From the NCBI GenBank assembly GCA_038501195.1, contig JBBPUQ010000005.1, positions 4,464,001-4,528,000 of the forward strand: a stretch of DNA of 64,000 nucleotides, read 5' to 3'. Made by a program: the position numbers and the translations under genes. Origin of the DNA: Nemania diffusa (Eukaryota; Ascomycota; Sordariomycetes; Xylariales; Xylariaceae). Numbering within the stretch: the first letter of the stretch is position 1; each line of letters begins with the position of its first letter. Positions 11,556 through 24,305 of the stretch are shown here, piece by piece. The notes under the pieces are model-generated. The model ran no database searches. It worked only from the letters and a program-made list of their open reading frames with translations, and had not been told where the DNA came from.

Positions 11556-13212
11556 ATGGACAACAGTGACACCCCTGACACCGGTATCCCCCCACGCATC
11601 CCCTGGCTAACTATGTTAGTCAATCAGGGTGTCACCACCCCACCAATGTTAACACATCACTATACTGGCAGTGGCTTGCCAGATGACGCCTATCAAGTCA
11701 CCTTCCTAAAAGACGATCCTCGAGACCCACTCAGATTTCCCTCTGCCGTACGTTGGGCCCTATGCGCCGGCGCCGGTTATCTTACCTTCTGCGTCGCGTA
11801 TATCTCCAGTGCATATGCTGGGGCAATAGGAGGCATATCTGCGGACCTAAATGTGAGCTCGGACTTGACCACATTGGGACTAAGTCTATTCCTTCTTGGC
11901 TTCGTTCTTGGGCCGTTCTTGTGGGCGCCTTGTTCGGGTAAGACATATCTATACATTGACATTTTCATTAGCGAAAGTGGCTAATGCCTCTGTTATAGAG
12001 CTCTGGGGTCGTCAGATCATCTTCCTAACCACTGGCGTTATTCACGTAGCTCTCAACATTGCTATTTGCTTTTCAACCACCCTCCCGATTATTCTGGTTC
12101 TCCGGCTTCTATCAGGCGGGTTCGGGGCCGCCACTCTGACTAATTCAGGTGGCGTGATCGCCGACGTCTTCCTGCCCAGGGAAAGGGGACTTGCCATCAC
12201 CGTTTACGCATTGGTTGCATTGTTCGCTCCCGTTCTAGGCCCCATTGTTGGTTCGTGGGTAGCAGAAACTTATGGCTGGCGTTGCGCCATGACCTGGGCA
12301 GCCCTTTTGTCTGCCTCAGCCCTAGCCGTCGCCGCTCTCTTGCTACCCGAGACATATGCCCCCGTGCTTCTAGAGAAGCGGGCTAAGGAGTTGACTAGGC
12401 TAACGGGGAGAGTACACGTCTCAGCCATGACATCAACGAAGGGAGGTAACGTCGGAGGTGGCCTCCGCGGTTTACTGGCTACCAATTTATCGAGACCTTT
12501 TCTTTTGGCGGCGAATGAGCCCATTATTAGTCTTCTCGCCTTGTACCAAGCTGTGGTATTCGGCACGCTCTATCTCACTTTTACCGCCTTTCCTATCGTA
12601 TACACCGACATACTAGGCTGGCCAAAGGAGAAGAGTGGCCTATCCTTTCTGGGTATACTTCTCGGCATGTCTTTGTCCGTTGTATTCGCTGTTTGGGATA
12701 ATGCTCGCTACTCTAGAAACCTGGCGAAGCTTGCAGGCGGCATTGCCCGCCCAGAGACGCGTTTACCAGCTTGTTGTGCTGGTGGTATCTGCATCGCCGT
12801 GGGTTTGCTCTGGTTTGCTTGGAGCGCCAGCTCAAGGGCTCACTGGCTCGTCAATATGGCTTCCGGTTGTCCTTTTGGTTTTGGAATCGTCCTGGTCACT
12901 ATTGGTTCGACGAACTATATCGTTGATGCCTACACTATCTACGCCGCCTCAGCTTTGACGGTGTGCATATGCGGTCGAGCCATTTGTGGCGCTGCTTTCC
13001 CTTTATTCGTGCGAGGTTTGTTCGCCTCAGTAGGGATCTGGTGGGGCCTATCGATTCCGGCATTCCTCAGTCTTCTTTGTGCTACTTTCCCATTCGTATT
13101 ATATCGGTATGGACCTGTCATCCGGGCCCGGTGTAAGTACGCTGCCCAAGCTGAAATGGCTGCCCAACGAGCGAGACAGCAGGTGAACGAGACAACACCA
13201 CTCTTGCCCTAG
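11556..13212 (+). CDS. MFS transporter, 12-TM drug:H+ antiporter (DHA1-like)
   Basis: 531-aa plasma-membrane transporter that probably exports the polyketide product. Exons are 11556-11937 and 11999-13212; the 61-bp intron is GTAAGA...TTATAG with branch GCTAAT. Loop 2-3 has the MFS motif A remnant ELWGRQ just after the splice. TM5 holds an antiporter motif C (VLGPIVGSWV). About twelve hydrophobic spans, a central loop near residues 270-300 and a short charged tail fit the DHA1 polyamine/multidrug group. It is divergent from the reductase. The promoter space is occupied by two inverted-repeat elements, which may change its expression. Confidence 0.92.
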
Positions 13213-13766
13213 TGGTGGAGTGGTAGTAGGAATTCGGCTTATCTAACTCCTATGTTGGGTGTCCCTCCCCTATATTACGTATGTAACCCAATATAGTCAA
13301 GCTAAGCGCAGGCGATACATGCAAGTCATTTGCAAGCCCACCAACATAGTCACAAATGTACATACGCAGTACATCGTTGCTGACGCGCTTTTCATACATA
13401 TTTCTTCTATTACAATTGCTTCACTACTTACCTAGGTACATATACGGTTATTTAGCTTGGTGCTATAGTATTAGAATCGCTATTTTGAGCATTGTTTAAT
13501 CATCACAGGCTACCAATAGTAATAGATATGCTAGCTTTATTAAACATTAGAAGTTGCAAGTTGAAACTTGACTCCGGCAACTGGTTTTTTCCTCCTTCAA
13601 TTAATCATATTAACTCAAGAGATTACATTCAACTATAGCTACTACTTGTTTCGTAAGAGGAACTCTGCATATTAGTGGCTGCTATAAATTAAATATTCTA
13701 ATAGCCTGTGATTCGACCGCATTATGACTGAGCTAAAAGATGTAGTGTACCAAAGGACAAAAGAGG
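13213..13766. other. Intergenic region before the retrotransposon
   Basis: Gap of 554 bp of ordinary composition between the MFS stop codon and the 5' LTR. It ends with AGAGG (13762-13766), the left copy of the target-site duplication. No gene is seen. Confidence 0.5.
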
Positions 13767-13969
13767 TGTTAGATATATAGGGGGTAAATTAGGCCCTATA
13801 TTTTAAGTGCTGGAAAGCTCTAACCAGAAGAAGGTACCTTCTGTTTCAAAAAGTTCTACTTATGTACTTATTTTATATGCTAAAAAAAATTTTTTTAAAA
13901 TAGCAATAATATATAACAACAATAATTATATTAATTAATTTAATTAATTTAAAAAGTTTATTTTTAATA
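13767..13969. repeat. 5' LTR (left by position)
   Basis: 203 bp beginning TGTTAGATATATAGGGGG. Its outer half keeps G and C, while its inner half is converted to A+T. It aligns without gaps to 19338-19540. Confidence 0.9.
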
Positions 13970-16900
13970 ATTAAAAGTTTTATATATTTTTTAAGTTTAA
14001 AACTAAAATTATTTATAATAAAATAATAGTTTAATTAATTAAATAAAATAATTAATAATAATTTTATTTTTTTTATTAAATAAAAAAACTTTTATTAATA
14101 AAATAAAAAATTTTTAACAAAAATATTATAATTAAAAATTAAAAAATTTATTTAATATAAAAATAAAACTTTTTAAATTATAAAGTTTTTAAAATTTAAT
14201 TTTATTAATTATTTTTATAACTTTATAAATTAATTTAAATTAATATAAAAAGTTTTATTTATAATTTTATAAATAAAAAAAAGTAATAATAAATTTATTA
14301 TAAAAGTTATAAATTTTATAATTAAAAAAAAACAGCTTTTAATATTAATTAAAATATTTATATTTATATAAATAAAAAATATAATAAATATTACTATTAA
14401 ATAAAAAAACTACAAAAATAAATAATTTTTATTATTTTTTAAAAATATAAATATATTATTATAAAAAATAAATAATTTATTAATTAATAATATAACTTTT
14501 TATAAAAAATAAAAAATTATATAATATTTTTTTTTTAAATTAATTTATAAAAAAAATATATAATTTTAATAAAAAAACTTTTTAATAAAATATTTAAAAA
14601 TTTATTAATTTAAGCTTTTTTTTAAATAAATATAATAAATAAAACTATTAAATATAATAATTTTAATTTTAAAAATAATTATTTTATAATAATCGATTTA
14701 AAAAAAGCTTTTTTAATAATTTTATTTAAATAAATAATTATTTTAATAATTAATTATTTAAAAGTTATATAAAATAAAAAAATAATATATAAAAAAATTA
14801 AAACAAAATTTTAAAAATATATATTTTATTAAAAATTTTTATTAAAAGTTAAAAAAATAATAAAAATTTTTTTTATTATTATTTTTAATAATAAAAAGTT
14901 AAAAAAAAATTTAAATAAAGCTTTTAATAAAACTAAAAAACTTTAAAATAAAAAAAAATTTCGAAAAAAAAATTAAATAAATTTAACAATTTAAAAAAAA
15001 AAAAAAAAATTTTAATATTTTTAAAAAAGCTAAAATTAAATATTAATTTTAAAAATTATTTTTTTTATATAATATATAAAATAATTTATTATTTTTAATA
15101 ATTATATTAATATTTTTTTTTTAAATTAATTTTTAATAATTAATTTATAAATTTAAAAATTAAAACTTTAGTTAAAAAAAACTTTATTAAAAATTTAAAA
15201 TTAACAAAAAAAATTAAAAATAAAAAATAAAAAGTTAATAAAAAAAAAGCAAATAAAACTTTTTAATTAATTAAAAAAGTAATAAAAATTATATTTATAT
15301 ATTTTATTTATAATAATAAAACAATTTATTTATTAAAAAATTTAATTATTTTAAATTTAAATATTAATATATATATATTTAATAAAATAAATCGATTTTA
15401 TAATATTTAAACTATTAATTTAAAAAATTATATATATATTAAAAATTTTATTTTTTTAATTTTAATTTATAAAAATATAAATATTAAATTTTAAAAATTA
15501 AAAAAATTAAAAATAATAAAATTATATAATATAACTTATATTAAAAAAATTATTATTAATTTAATATTTTTAAAAATATTAAATAAATAAAAAATTTAAT
15601 AAAATAATAAATTTATAAATAATATTTTATATTAATTTAATAATTTAATTTTTTATAAATTTTAAAATTAATTTAACTAGTTTATAATTAAATATTTATT
15701 TTTATTAATTAATTATAATATTTTTTATATAAAAAAAAACTTTATAATTTTATATATAAAAAAAAATATTTTAAAAAAAAATTTAATTAAATAATATTTA
15801 TAATTAAAATATTTTAATATTAAATTTTTAAATTATTTAATAAATTAAATTTTTAAAATTAAAATTAAAAAATTATTAAATAATTAAATTAAAACTAAAA
15901 ATTATAAAAAATATATAAAAAAAAAAATTATAAAACAAATTAATAAATTTTTTAAAAAAATATTTATAAAAATAAAAAAAAAATTATTATTAATTTTTAT
16001 ATTTTTATAAAAAATTATAAAAGTTTTATAAATTTTATATTTATTATAAATTAATTTTTAAATGTTTATTTTAATTATTATTTTAAAAATTAATTTTATT
16101 ATTATATTTAAAAAATATTATTATATTTTTTAAATTAAATTAAAATATATTAATAATTAAAAATAATTATAATAAAAATAAATAAAAAAATTATTTAAAA
16201 TTTAATTTTTAAAAAATAGTTTTAAAAAAATTATAATATATAAATAAAACTTTTTATATTATATATAAATATATAAAATAAAAATATTAAATATATTAAA
16301 TAATTTATTAAAAAAAAAATTAAAACTATAAAAATAAATATAAAACTGTTTTAATATTTATAGCTTAAAATTATTAAAATAACAATTTATTTTTATAATT
16401 AAATATTTAAATAATTTTTAAATTAAAAGTTTTTTTATAAATGTTTTTATTTTTTTATTATATTAAAAAATAAAATAATAAATAATTATAAATTTTATTT
16501 AATATATTTAAAAATATTTAGTTATAAAATATATATAATAATTATATAAATTAAAAAAAAATAAAAAAAAAACTAAAAGTTGAATTTTAAAGCTTTTATA
16601 AATTTTTTTATTAATTATAATTTTTTTAATATATATTATATTTAATATTTTTAAATTAATAAAATTATAAAAACTAAAAATATTATTTTTAATAAAAAAA
16701 TTATTTTTAATAGTAATATAAATTTTTTAAAAAATAACTTTTTAAATATAAATTTAAATATTATAAAAAATTTATTATAAAATATTTAAATAAAAAAACT
16801 TTTTAATTTAATTATTAAAAAATTATATAAAAAAATAAAAAAAACTATATTTTTATTAATAAATATTAATTTAAAAAATATATTTATAAAAAAAATAAAA

Positions 16901-19337
16901 AAAATAAAATAAAATTTAAAAATATTTAAAATAATAATTAAAAAATTTAATTATTTTTTATTAAATTTATTATAAAAACTTTATTTTATTTTTTTATATA
17001 AAATAATATTATAAATTATTTTTTATATTTTTATTAAATTAATTAATTAAAAAATTAACTTTTTTAAAAATTTAATAAATTAAAAATTTAATTTTTATAT
17101 TAAAATAATATTTTATAAAAACTATTAAAAAATTATATTTAATTTTAAATATTTAAATATTATAATAAAAATATATAATAAATTAATTATAAAAGTTATA
17201 AAAATTAAACTAATAAAATATTTTTATTATTATTTTAAAAAAAATTAAAATAATAAAAAAAAAATAATTAATTTATTAAAAAAATTAATAATTAAATTAA
17301 AAAAAAAGTTATTAATTAATTAAAAAAACTTATTATTATTATTATAATTTTATAAAAATTTAAAAATATATTTAATAAAAAAATTATTTATTAAAATAAA
17401 AAAAACTTATTTAATTAATTATAAAAAAATAAAGTTTTAAATAAAAGTTAATTTTATTAAAACAAAAAATTTTTTTTTTTTAATTATATATAAATTTATA
17501 TATATAAATTTAATAAAAAAAAAAAATTTTAAAAATATAAAATAAAACTAATAGTTTATAAAAATTAATAACTTTTTAATAAATAAAAAAAAATTTATAT
17601 TTTTATTTTAATTAAAAAGTTTTTTAAAATTTTAATAGTTATTACAGTTAAATTTAATTTTAAATTTAAATAATATAATATTATAAATATTTTTATAAAT
17701 ATTAAATTAAATAAAAAAATTTATATAAAAATATTTTTAAGTTATAAAAATTATTGCTTTAATAATAAAAAAAACTAACAAATTTATTAAAAAAAATAAA
17801 ATTTTTATTAATTTTTTATAAATTTTGTTATAATATTAAAAATAATATTTTAATTTTTATTTATATTAATAATATAGTTATTATTTATAAAAAAAATTTA
17901 AAAAAAATAACTTTAGTTATTATATAGTTTTTTTAAAAGAAATATTAAATAATTAATAATAATAATTTATAATAATTTTTAAATATAAAAATAATAAAAA
18001 ATCAAAAAAATTATTTATTATAACTTTTATAAATTTTTTATATTAAAAAAATTAATAAATTAAATAAATTTATTATTAAATTAAAAATTTTTATAAAAAT
18101 ATAAAAATATTTATTTTATAATAAAATTATAAATTAAATTTTAATATATTTTTATTAAAAAAAAATTAGTTTAATTTTATATATTATTATAATTATTTAA
18201 TTTAATATTATTTTTATAGCTTTTAAATTAGTTTAATTTAATTTAAATTTAAGTTTTAAATATTATATTATTACTAATAAAATAATTTTTTATTTATATA
18301 AAATAAAATATTATATTTTTTAATATAAAATAAAAAACAATTTTATAATAATTAATAATTTTTTTTTTATTAATAATATTTTAAACTATAAAAGTTTATA
18401 AATTTATATAATAATTTTATTTAAAAATATAATAAAATAAAAAATTATAAAATAAAATATTATTATTATTTTAATAATTAAAATAAAACTTTTAATATTA
18501 TTATAAATTTTAAAAAAAAATTTATTTATAAATTAACTTTTTAAAAAATTAAATTTTAAATTAAAAAAAAGCTATATAATAATTAAATATAATAATTAAT
18601 AAATAATAAAATTAATAAATAAAAAAATAATAGTTTTAAAAATTAAATTAAAATATATTAATATATATAATTATTAATTAAAATAAAAAGTTTAATAAAA
18701 ATATTTATAAATTAAATATATATTTATAAATAAAATAATTATAAATAAATTTATAAAAAGTTTTATAAAAAAAAAATAAAAAAACCTTTTAAAACAATTT
18801 AATTTAATTAATATAAAAAAAAAATTATAAATAAAATAAATAAAAAAAACTATTAATAAAAATTTAAAAGTTTTAAAAAAAAACTTTAAAAAAAAAATTT
18901 TAATAAATTATTAGTTTAAAATTAATTTATAACTTTTAAATCAATTTTAATATTTTTAAAAATAATTTTATAGTTTTTAAATTAATTAATATAAACTAAA
19001 ACTAATATATAGTTTTTAAATTAATTAAAAATATAATCAAAAATTAAAAAAATAATATATATTTTATTATATTATTTATTTATTTAAATATATATATTTA
19101 TTATTTTATTACATTATTAAATTATTTTAAATTATTTAAAACATTTAAAAATATAATAAAAAATTAATAAAAAAAGTTAATATATTTTTAAACTGTTTAT
19201 TTATTTAAATATTAACTAGTTTTTTTGCTATTTTATTATTAATATTTTTAAAATAATTATTAAATTAAATTATAGTTTATTTTAAACTTTTTATATTAGT
19301 TAAAATAATATTTTAAAAGTTTAACTTTATAAAAATA

Positions 19338-19540
19338 TATTAAATATATAAAAAATAAATTAAGCTTTATATTTTAAGTACTAAAAAGCTCTAACTAAAA
19401 AAAAGTACTTTTTATTTTAAGAAGTTTTATTTATATATTTATTTTATATGCTAAAAAAAAATCTCTTAAAACAGCGGTGACATACAACAACAATAATTAC
19501 ACTAATCAATTTAATCAATTTAGAAGGCTTATTTCTGACA
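19338..19540. repeat. 3' LTR (right by position)
   Basis: 203 bp ending in CTGACA. Here the inner half is converted and the outer half keeps G and C (for example AACAGCGGTGACATACAAC), the mirror of the left LTR. Confidence 0.9.
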
Positions 19541-20222
19541 AGAGGTGTATTATTATCAAGCCATATAACTGACCTACCACCTGCCGCGAGATTACCAAGA
19601 CAATTTAGGGCTGAAAGGAACCGAACCTAACCCAAATTATTTAAGAGCTTAACCTAATCAGTACTAGAGGAGTCTATAGATATCCGTACACAGGGAAATC
19701 AATATTCGTGATGCGACAACAATTTACGCGACCTTTAAGCTAGGTCCGCCAAAGGTTTACGCAACGCCACAGTTAGTCAGACATTCTACACGCACTACAT
19801 ACATTTTAACAATAACATCTATACTCGGGTAGGCAGGCCAATTAAATATGTAATTAGAACAGGTATAAATAAATATTAGTTGCATTATTATATATCAGCG
19901 TTTTTAGTACATCATGTTATAAGATCGGGATTCTAGCTTGCGATAAAGAAGGCCACGCATAGTAGAGCTACGCATGATCCATCCGTAGGCCCTCATACTG
20001 ACTATGAGGTAACCTGGTATTATGTATCTTACACTCTGTAGTGTGGAAATCTCCTGTTCCAAACCTGATAACCTCTGCAGACATAATTAGCCTCCCCGAG
20101 TCTCGTCCACATGTTAGCATCACGAAGAGGTAGCGTAGCTACACAATCATATATTTTCAGATGATTTACCCTATTTCATCACTCTTTCGTGGTGCACCTA
20201 GGCTGCGAGGCCCTTGACAATT
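19541..20222. other. Intergenic region with no recognisable gene
   Basis: Gap of 682 bp of normal base composition from the right target-site duplication to the end of the Zn2Cys6 gene. Mutation did not spread visibly beyond the element boundary. Confidence 0.5.
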
Positions 20223-21623
20223 TCATCGCATACCCGGTGTGTCTAGAATAGTCACCAGGCCATTAGCCATTTCACGTATCCAGGCTATAACCCCTCGCCC
20301 CGGCTCCGAGTAAGTAGTCTCGTCAGCCATGCACATCTCCACAAAATGCAACGTAACACTGGTCCCCAAAATCCCGTCGCCGTCGGTGTTTGACTTTCTG
20401 CTTACCCGGCAGCCGTCTGGTAGGCCGAGGGTCGCTTCTATTTCTTCTAGCATACGAGCGGCTCCTTGAAGAACAAGCTTGATATGGAGATCGGCGAACT
20501 GATCGAGTGGTGCTCCACCGATGTTTAGGTCTTTCCAGATAGGTTGGCTTTGGCGAGAAGACGGCTCGGTGCAGCGGACATAGTCGTAGACGGCCTCGTA
20601 GAATAGTCTGTACAGAGAAAGGAGTCGCTGGTAGCTGATAATCAACTGCAACACGCAGGGTTTGTCCACAGTATATACACGACGCTGCTGGCGCGCTCGA
20701 GATGGGTGATCAGCTCGGATAAAGCCTGCTGGATCTATGGAATGAGGGAACCCTCGGTCCCGAGACAAGTGGTCTAAATCCGATGGGTACATGAACTCGC
20801 GTCTGGATTCAGGCGATGTCGCTGAGGTTGGTGTGAAAGGGCTGGAGTCTTCTAGGAAGAAACAGCGGAGCAGTTTCAAGAAGTGGTGCGTCATTCGCAA
20901 TACCTCACCAGAGAGTTCGACAGGAAATGTGCTATTCATATCCACCTTTTTGTGCTCGTTACGTGAACGTTTTGTGTGTAGAGTATGCATGGAGGTCCCA
21001 AGCTCCGTTACTTTCTGCATCAGCGCAACTAAACTACTCATAGATACTGATGGGGCGTCGTCTCCCAGAAACTCGGAGCTGTGTACCAATGCCGTCGACG
21101 GAGGGGACTGGCTTGGTAAAGACGGTGTCAGGGCAGATTTGGCCAAACCTCTTCCAGAGATATTAGAAGTGTTAACGGGCGATGTAGCCACTAAGAGGCC
21201 AATGCCTTGTGAATGGTTGACTCCCCCCCACGATACTGCAAAGTCGTCATCGCACAGGAAGTTCATGATATTACCGGGATCGTCGAGTGGTATAGAATCA
21301 ATAAACCCCGAGACTGTCAACGGAGTTTCGTGTTCATAAGTTGGACTCTCCGCTGTTTCGGCAGCGAGAGTTCTTCTCGTCGTTGAAGCGGCTTGCTTGG
21401 CCGTGGCGGACTCTCTGCGAGTGTGTATACGAGGCCGACCAGGTGGAAGAGCGTGCCCAAAGCTGCATTGCGCTCCAGCCTTCGTGCAACGCTGGCAGCA
21501 ATCCGGAATATCGGACCTCTCACACTTGAGCTTTTGGCCGCGACATCTGTCGCAGGCAAGTCGCCGCCCTTGCTGAATGTCACCTGACGTTATAGAACTA
21601 TCAGATAAGGTATTAGTTTCCAT
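20223..21623 (-). CDS. Zn2Cys6 binuclear-cluster transcription factor
   Basis: Single-exon gene for a 466-aa nuclear regulator, probably pathway-specific. Near the N-terminus is CDRCRGQKLKC...CCQRC...C: Cys24, 27, 34, 43, 46 and 53, with spacing CX2CX6CX8CX2CX6C. The basic linker HTRRES follows. The architecture (N-terminal zinc cluster, Ser/Thr/Pro-rich middle, and a C-terminal helical part with DLHIKLVLQGAARMLEEIE) resembles AflR-type cluster regulators. No full fungal_trans domain is obvious. It lies between the retrotransposon and acyltransferase 2, centrally in the polyketide locus. Binding sites are unknown; CCGAA/TTCGG repeats in nearby promoters are candidates. Confidence 0.92.
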   Translation of the reverse strand: METNTLSDSSITSGDIQQGRRLACDRCRGQKLKCERSDIPDCCQRCTKAGAQCSFGHALPPGRPRIHTRRESATAKQAASTTRRTLAAETAESPTYEHETPLTVSGFIDSIPLDDPGNIMNFLCDDDFAVSWGGVNHSQGIGLLVATSPVNTSNISGRGLAKSALTPSLPSQSPPSTALVHSSEFLGDDAPSVSMSSLVALMQKVTELGTSMHTLHTKRSRNEHKKVDMNSTFPVELSGEVLRMTHHFLKLLRCFFLEDSSPFTPTSATSPESRREFMYPSDLDHLSRDRGFPHSIDPAGFIRADHPSRARQQRRVYTVDKPCVLQLIISYQRLLSLYRLFYEAVYDYVRCTEPSSRQSQPIWKDLNIGGAPLDQFADLHIKLVLQGAARMLEEIEATLGLPDGCRVSRKSNTDGDGILGTSVTLHFVEMCMADETTYSEPGRGVIAWIREMANGLVTILDTPGMR

Positions 21624-24305
21624 TGTTCGTGTGGCGGAGTCTTAGAGCATGGAAACGTAAAATAATTACAGAACATGAGACACGAACATCTAAAACCCAT
21701 GTAGATAGCTGGTTTACGTACTGCTGCCAGGTAATAAGTACCTAGTAAGCCGGAGCTATAGCCAGTTATATGGACAGGGTGTGAACAAGAATCTGATAGT
21801 CTGACGTGAGAATCATGCGGTGGACCTTTTCCGGAAAGCCACTAAGGATCAGCAGCAGGGATTTTCTGCACAGTACTATAAAGAGGATTACATTAGAGGA
21901 TCATGTTGGTGATTTACCAAATGGGTGGTTATATAGAGAGCGGGGCTACAGTCAAGGGTAGCTTTAGTAAGCCTGTATGCGTAAAACATTAGCCCAACCT
22001 ATAACCTTGCATCTGGGGTCCTGCTGTTTAGTCCACTTGAATTAGATGAAAGCGTACTATACTCAGCTATATAGTAGACACGCTAGGCAAGCCTCTCGGA
22101 ATTTACTATACAGGGGGCTTTGCGTTAACCCAGCAATTTACATAGTACCCACATATAAGCAAGTGGTGATAGTTTAAGTGACTTAGCTCAGCTGATCTTA
22201 TCCAGCTTATCCAGTTTATAACTATAAGCTTTGCTTGGCAAGCCTTAGCTACTAAGGTTTATCTAGCAGATGCTATTGCTTTGGTAGCCATGCTAAATGT
22301 TACACATACGCAGTACAAAAGAACTAATTGACATTAATGAAAGCCACTTAAATCGAGCTACTTTTGCTTGTCCACTCCTAACTTGATTAATTTAGTTTCT
22401 CCAATTAAGCCTCCTTAATCCAGCCCCTTTCAATACTGGACTTTGGTCCTTTGGTTAACTTGCAAGTAGGTCTGCAAGCAGGAAGGTTGTTTGGTAGGTC
22501 AAAGTGTATAAGCAGGTATGGCACGCGAGAAATAGGTCATATGACATGTCTGCGGTAGGTTTTACATACTGCGTAGAAGCAGGCCCGAATGAAAATTTCA
22601 CACCCCCCAATTTACACCTTAAACCTCTGTATTTCTACCGCTTTTATTTAGCTAAAGATTGTCTAAATTCGGGTTCAACTACATTTATATATAGAACAGA
22701 GCAATGCAATTCGTCCTGTGCAGTTTTTTTTTATTTTTCGAATTTTCTTAAAATTTAGATACATGAAAGAAAGTAAGTGTTGAATAATAGGTGTGTAGTT
22801 TAGACTGCGGGTGTGAAATTTTCATTCGGACCTGCTTCTGATCGGGGGTAGACAGGAGGAAGCAGGGTGAATATTGGCGGCTTGCATATCGATTACTACA
22901 AAAGTTACAGAACAGCTGCAGCGAATGGGCCTGTCGCTTCGACAGCGCGACGGATAGAACAGAAGTTATAGAACAGTAGAAGTTACCAAGCAGCTGTCGA
23001 GTTACTGTCGCGTTTGAAATATAAAATCCGGTTGCTATAAAAATTAGAAATGGGTTGTAATAGGGTTTTCGGGCTTAGACAATAAAGCTTTGAAACAGCG
23101 GCCTAGCCGCCGCAAAAGCTGTAATACAGAACGACTACCTAGGTCGACCTCGTCGCGTCAATTCAATAATTACAGCGCCCGGCTGGTTGAGAGAACGCGC
23201 ATGAACCCACCATTTCACACAAAAGCCTAGGTGTCTACGCATGAGGCCTAGTAAAAGGGACCCTCCCAAGGTACTATTTGCCACGCTGAGCTTTGGTCAA
23301 CTGCCAAAAAGGTATCTTTTCGCTTCTGTTCGCCAGTTACTTGTACGGAAAACCCTCTTTATGGCAAGTCCCGAGAGGCTTGCAGAGGCTTGCCTAGAGC
23401 GTCTACTTCGACTTGAACCTTTTACAGGGGGGTAGCATTGTATAAGGGGGCCAAAGCCAGAGGCACAGGCCTTGGCGAGGCCTATAAGCCATCAGAAGAG
23501 ATCTTACTGGTCAAGATAGAACTTCCTTGCTCGTGCAATAATAATAAATCATCTCTGGTAAAGGGGGGGCTGTGCGATCGTCTTATATCTTAGAAGGCTC
23601 TCAGGGCGCCTTACATCTGCTAGTGGATTTTGTTAGTTACAGCAGTAGGCGGAGAGGTAGATTACGGATTCGTATTTTATACCAAATGAGAATAGCGCTA
23701 GGAGCACGATGGCTGTGGGATTTGTTGGAAATGGATAGTGGAAACAATCAGTGGGAATTGCTACATAGGTAGGCAGAGTCATGGAGCTATACTCAACTCT
23801 GACATTGGGGCATCCGTCTTGAAGGTGGGCATGCAGTCGTTTCTAGAGTGTAAATGCGTGCAGCAGTAACGGCAAGCTCGAGTAACCGACACATACTTGG
23901 AAGCCTCGTAGGTACTTTTATTCCGCCGCGAGCGAGGGTCCACTGCCGAGGGTGTCTTTTTGTTGAGAGTATTTTCATCTGCCTTCGCTAGATCATTTGG
24001 GCATCCGAGGTAACTGGCAAGATAAACCAGACGAGATTAATCGTGCTTTGCCCGCCAAGTCTCCCAGACTTGTAAGAATATATCTCACTGCAAAGAGCAT
24101 TAATAGCCTGCGCCCTTCGACACCATTACTAGACGCCAAATAAGGAGATTGCCAGCGATCTCTTATCCTCCTCGTGAAATGATTCAGGCACGAAACCTTG
24201 TCGGCGAGAGGCATAGAACATGGATGGTGTAAGACTGTTGGAAATGGGGTGTAACCTCTTGAGGGTCAGAATCAGTGGTGAAATAACGCGAATATATTAT
24301 ACACG
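21624..24305. other. 2.7-kb gene-poor interval
   Basis: Contains the regulator's promoter at its left end and one inverted-repeat element (22574-22842, listed separately). Short open frames at 22504-22758, 23241-23435, 23572-23772 and 23793-24214 match no family I recognise. They may be chance or remnants. Confidence 0.5.
22574..22842. mobile_element. MITE-like inverted-repeat element
   Basis: About 269 bp with ~35-bp terminal inverted repeats. The left end begins AGAAGCAGGCCCGAATGAAA and continues to TTTCACACC. The right end is the complement, GGTGTGAAATTTTCATTCGG continuing to CCTGCTTCT. I see no target duplication and no coding sequence. Confidence 0.7.

Larger units (their letters stand above)
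13767..19540. mobile_element. LTR retrotransposon destroyed by RIP-type mutation
   Basis: A 5,774-bp block flanked by an exact 5-bp duplication, AGAGG, at 13762-13766 and 19541-19545. It starts TGTTAG and ends CTGACA, as LTR elements do. Two 203-bp direct repeats align without gaps and differ only by G/A and C/T transitions. The ~5.37-kb interior is almost pure A+T, with no open reading frame or surviving gag-pol sequence. I therefore cannot tell Copia from Gypsy or fix the orientation. Most remaining cytosines precede T and most guanines follow A, which fits saturation RIP leaving the least favoured dinucleotide. Confidence 0.93.

Noticed and set aside
13970..19337. Centromere or mitochondrial insertion as the cause of the AT block
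   Set aside because: The paired 203-bp LTRs, TG...CA ends and 5-bp target duplication identify a single retrotransposon, and no mitochondrial genes are seen.
23241..24214. Cluster of short frames on both strands
   Set aside because: No continuous similarity to any family that I can recognise and no splice pattern linking them.
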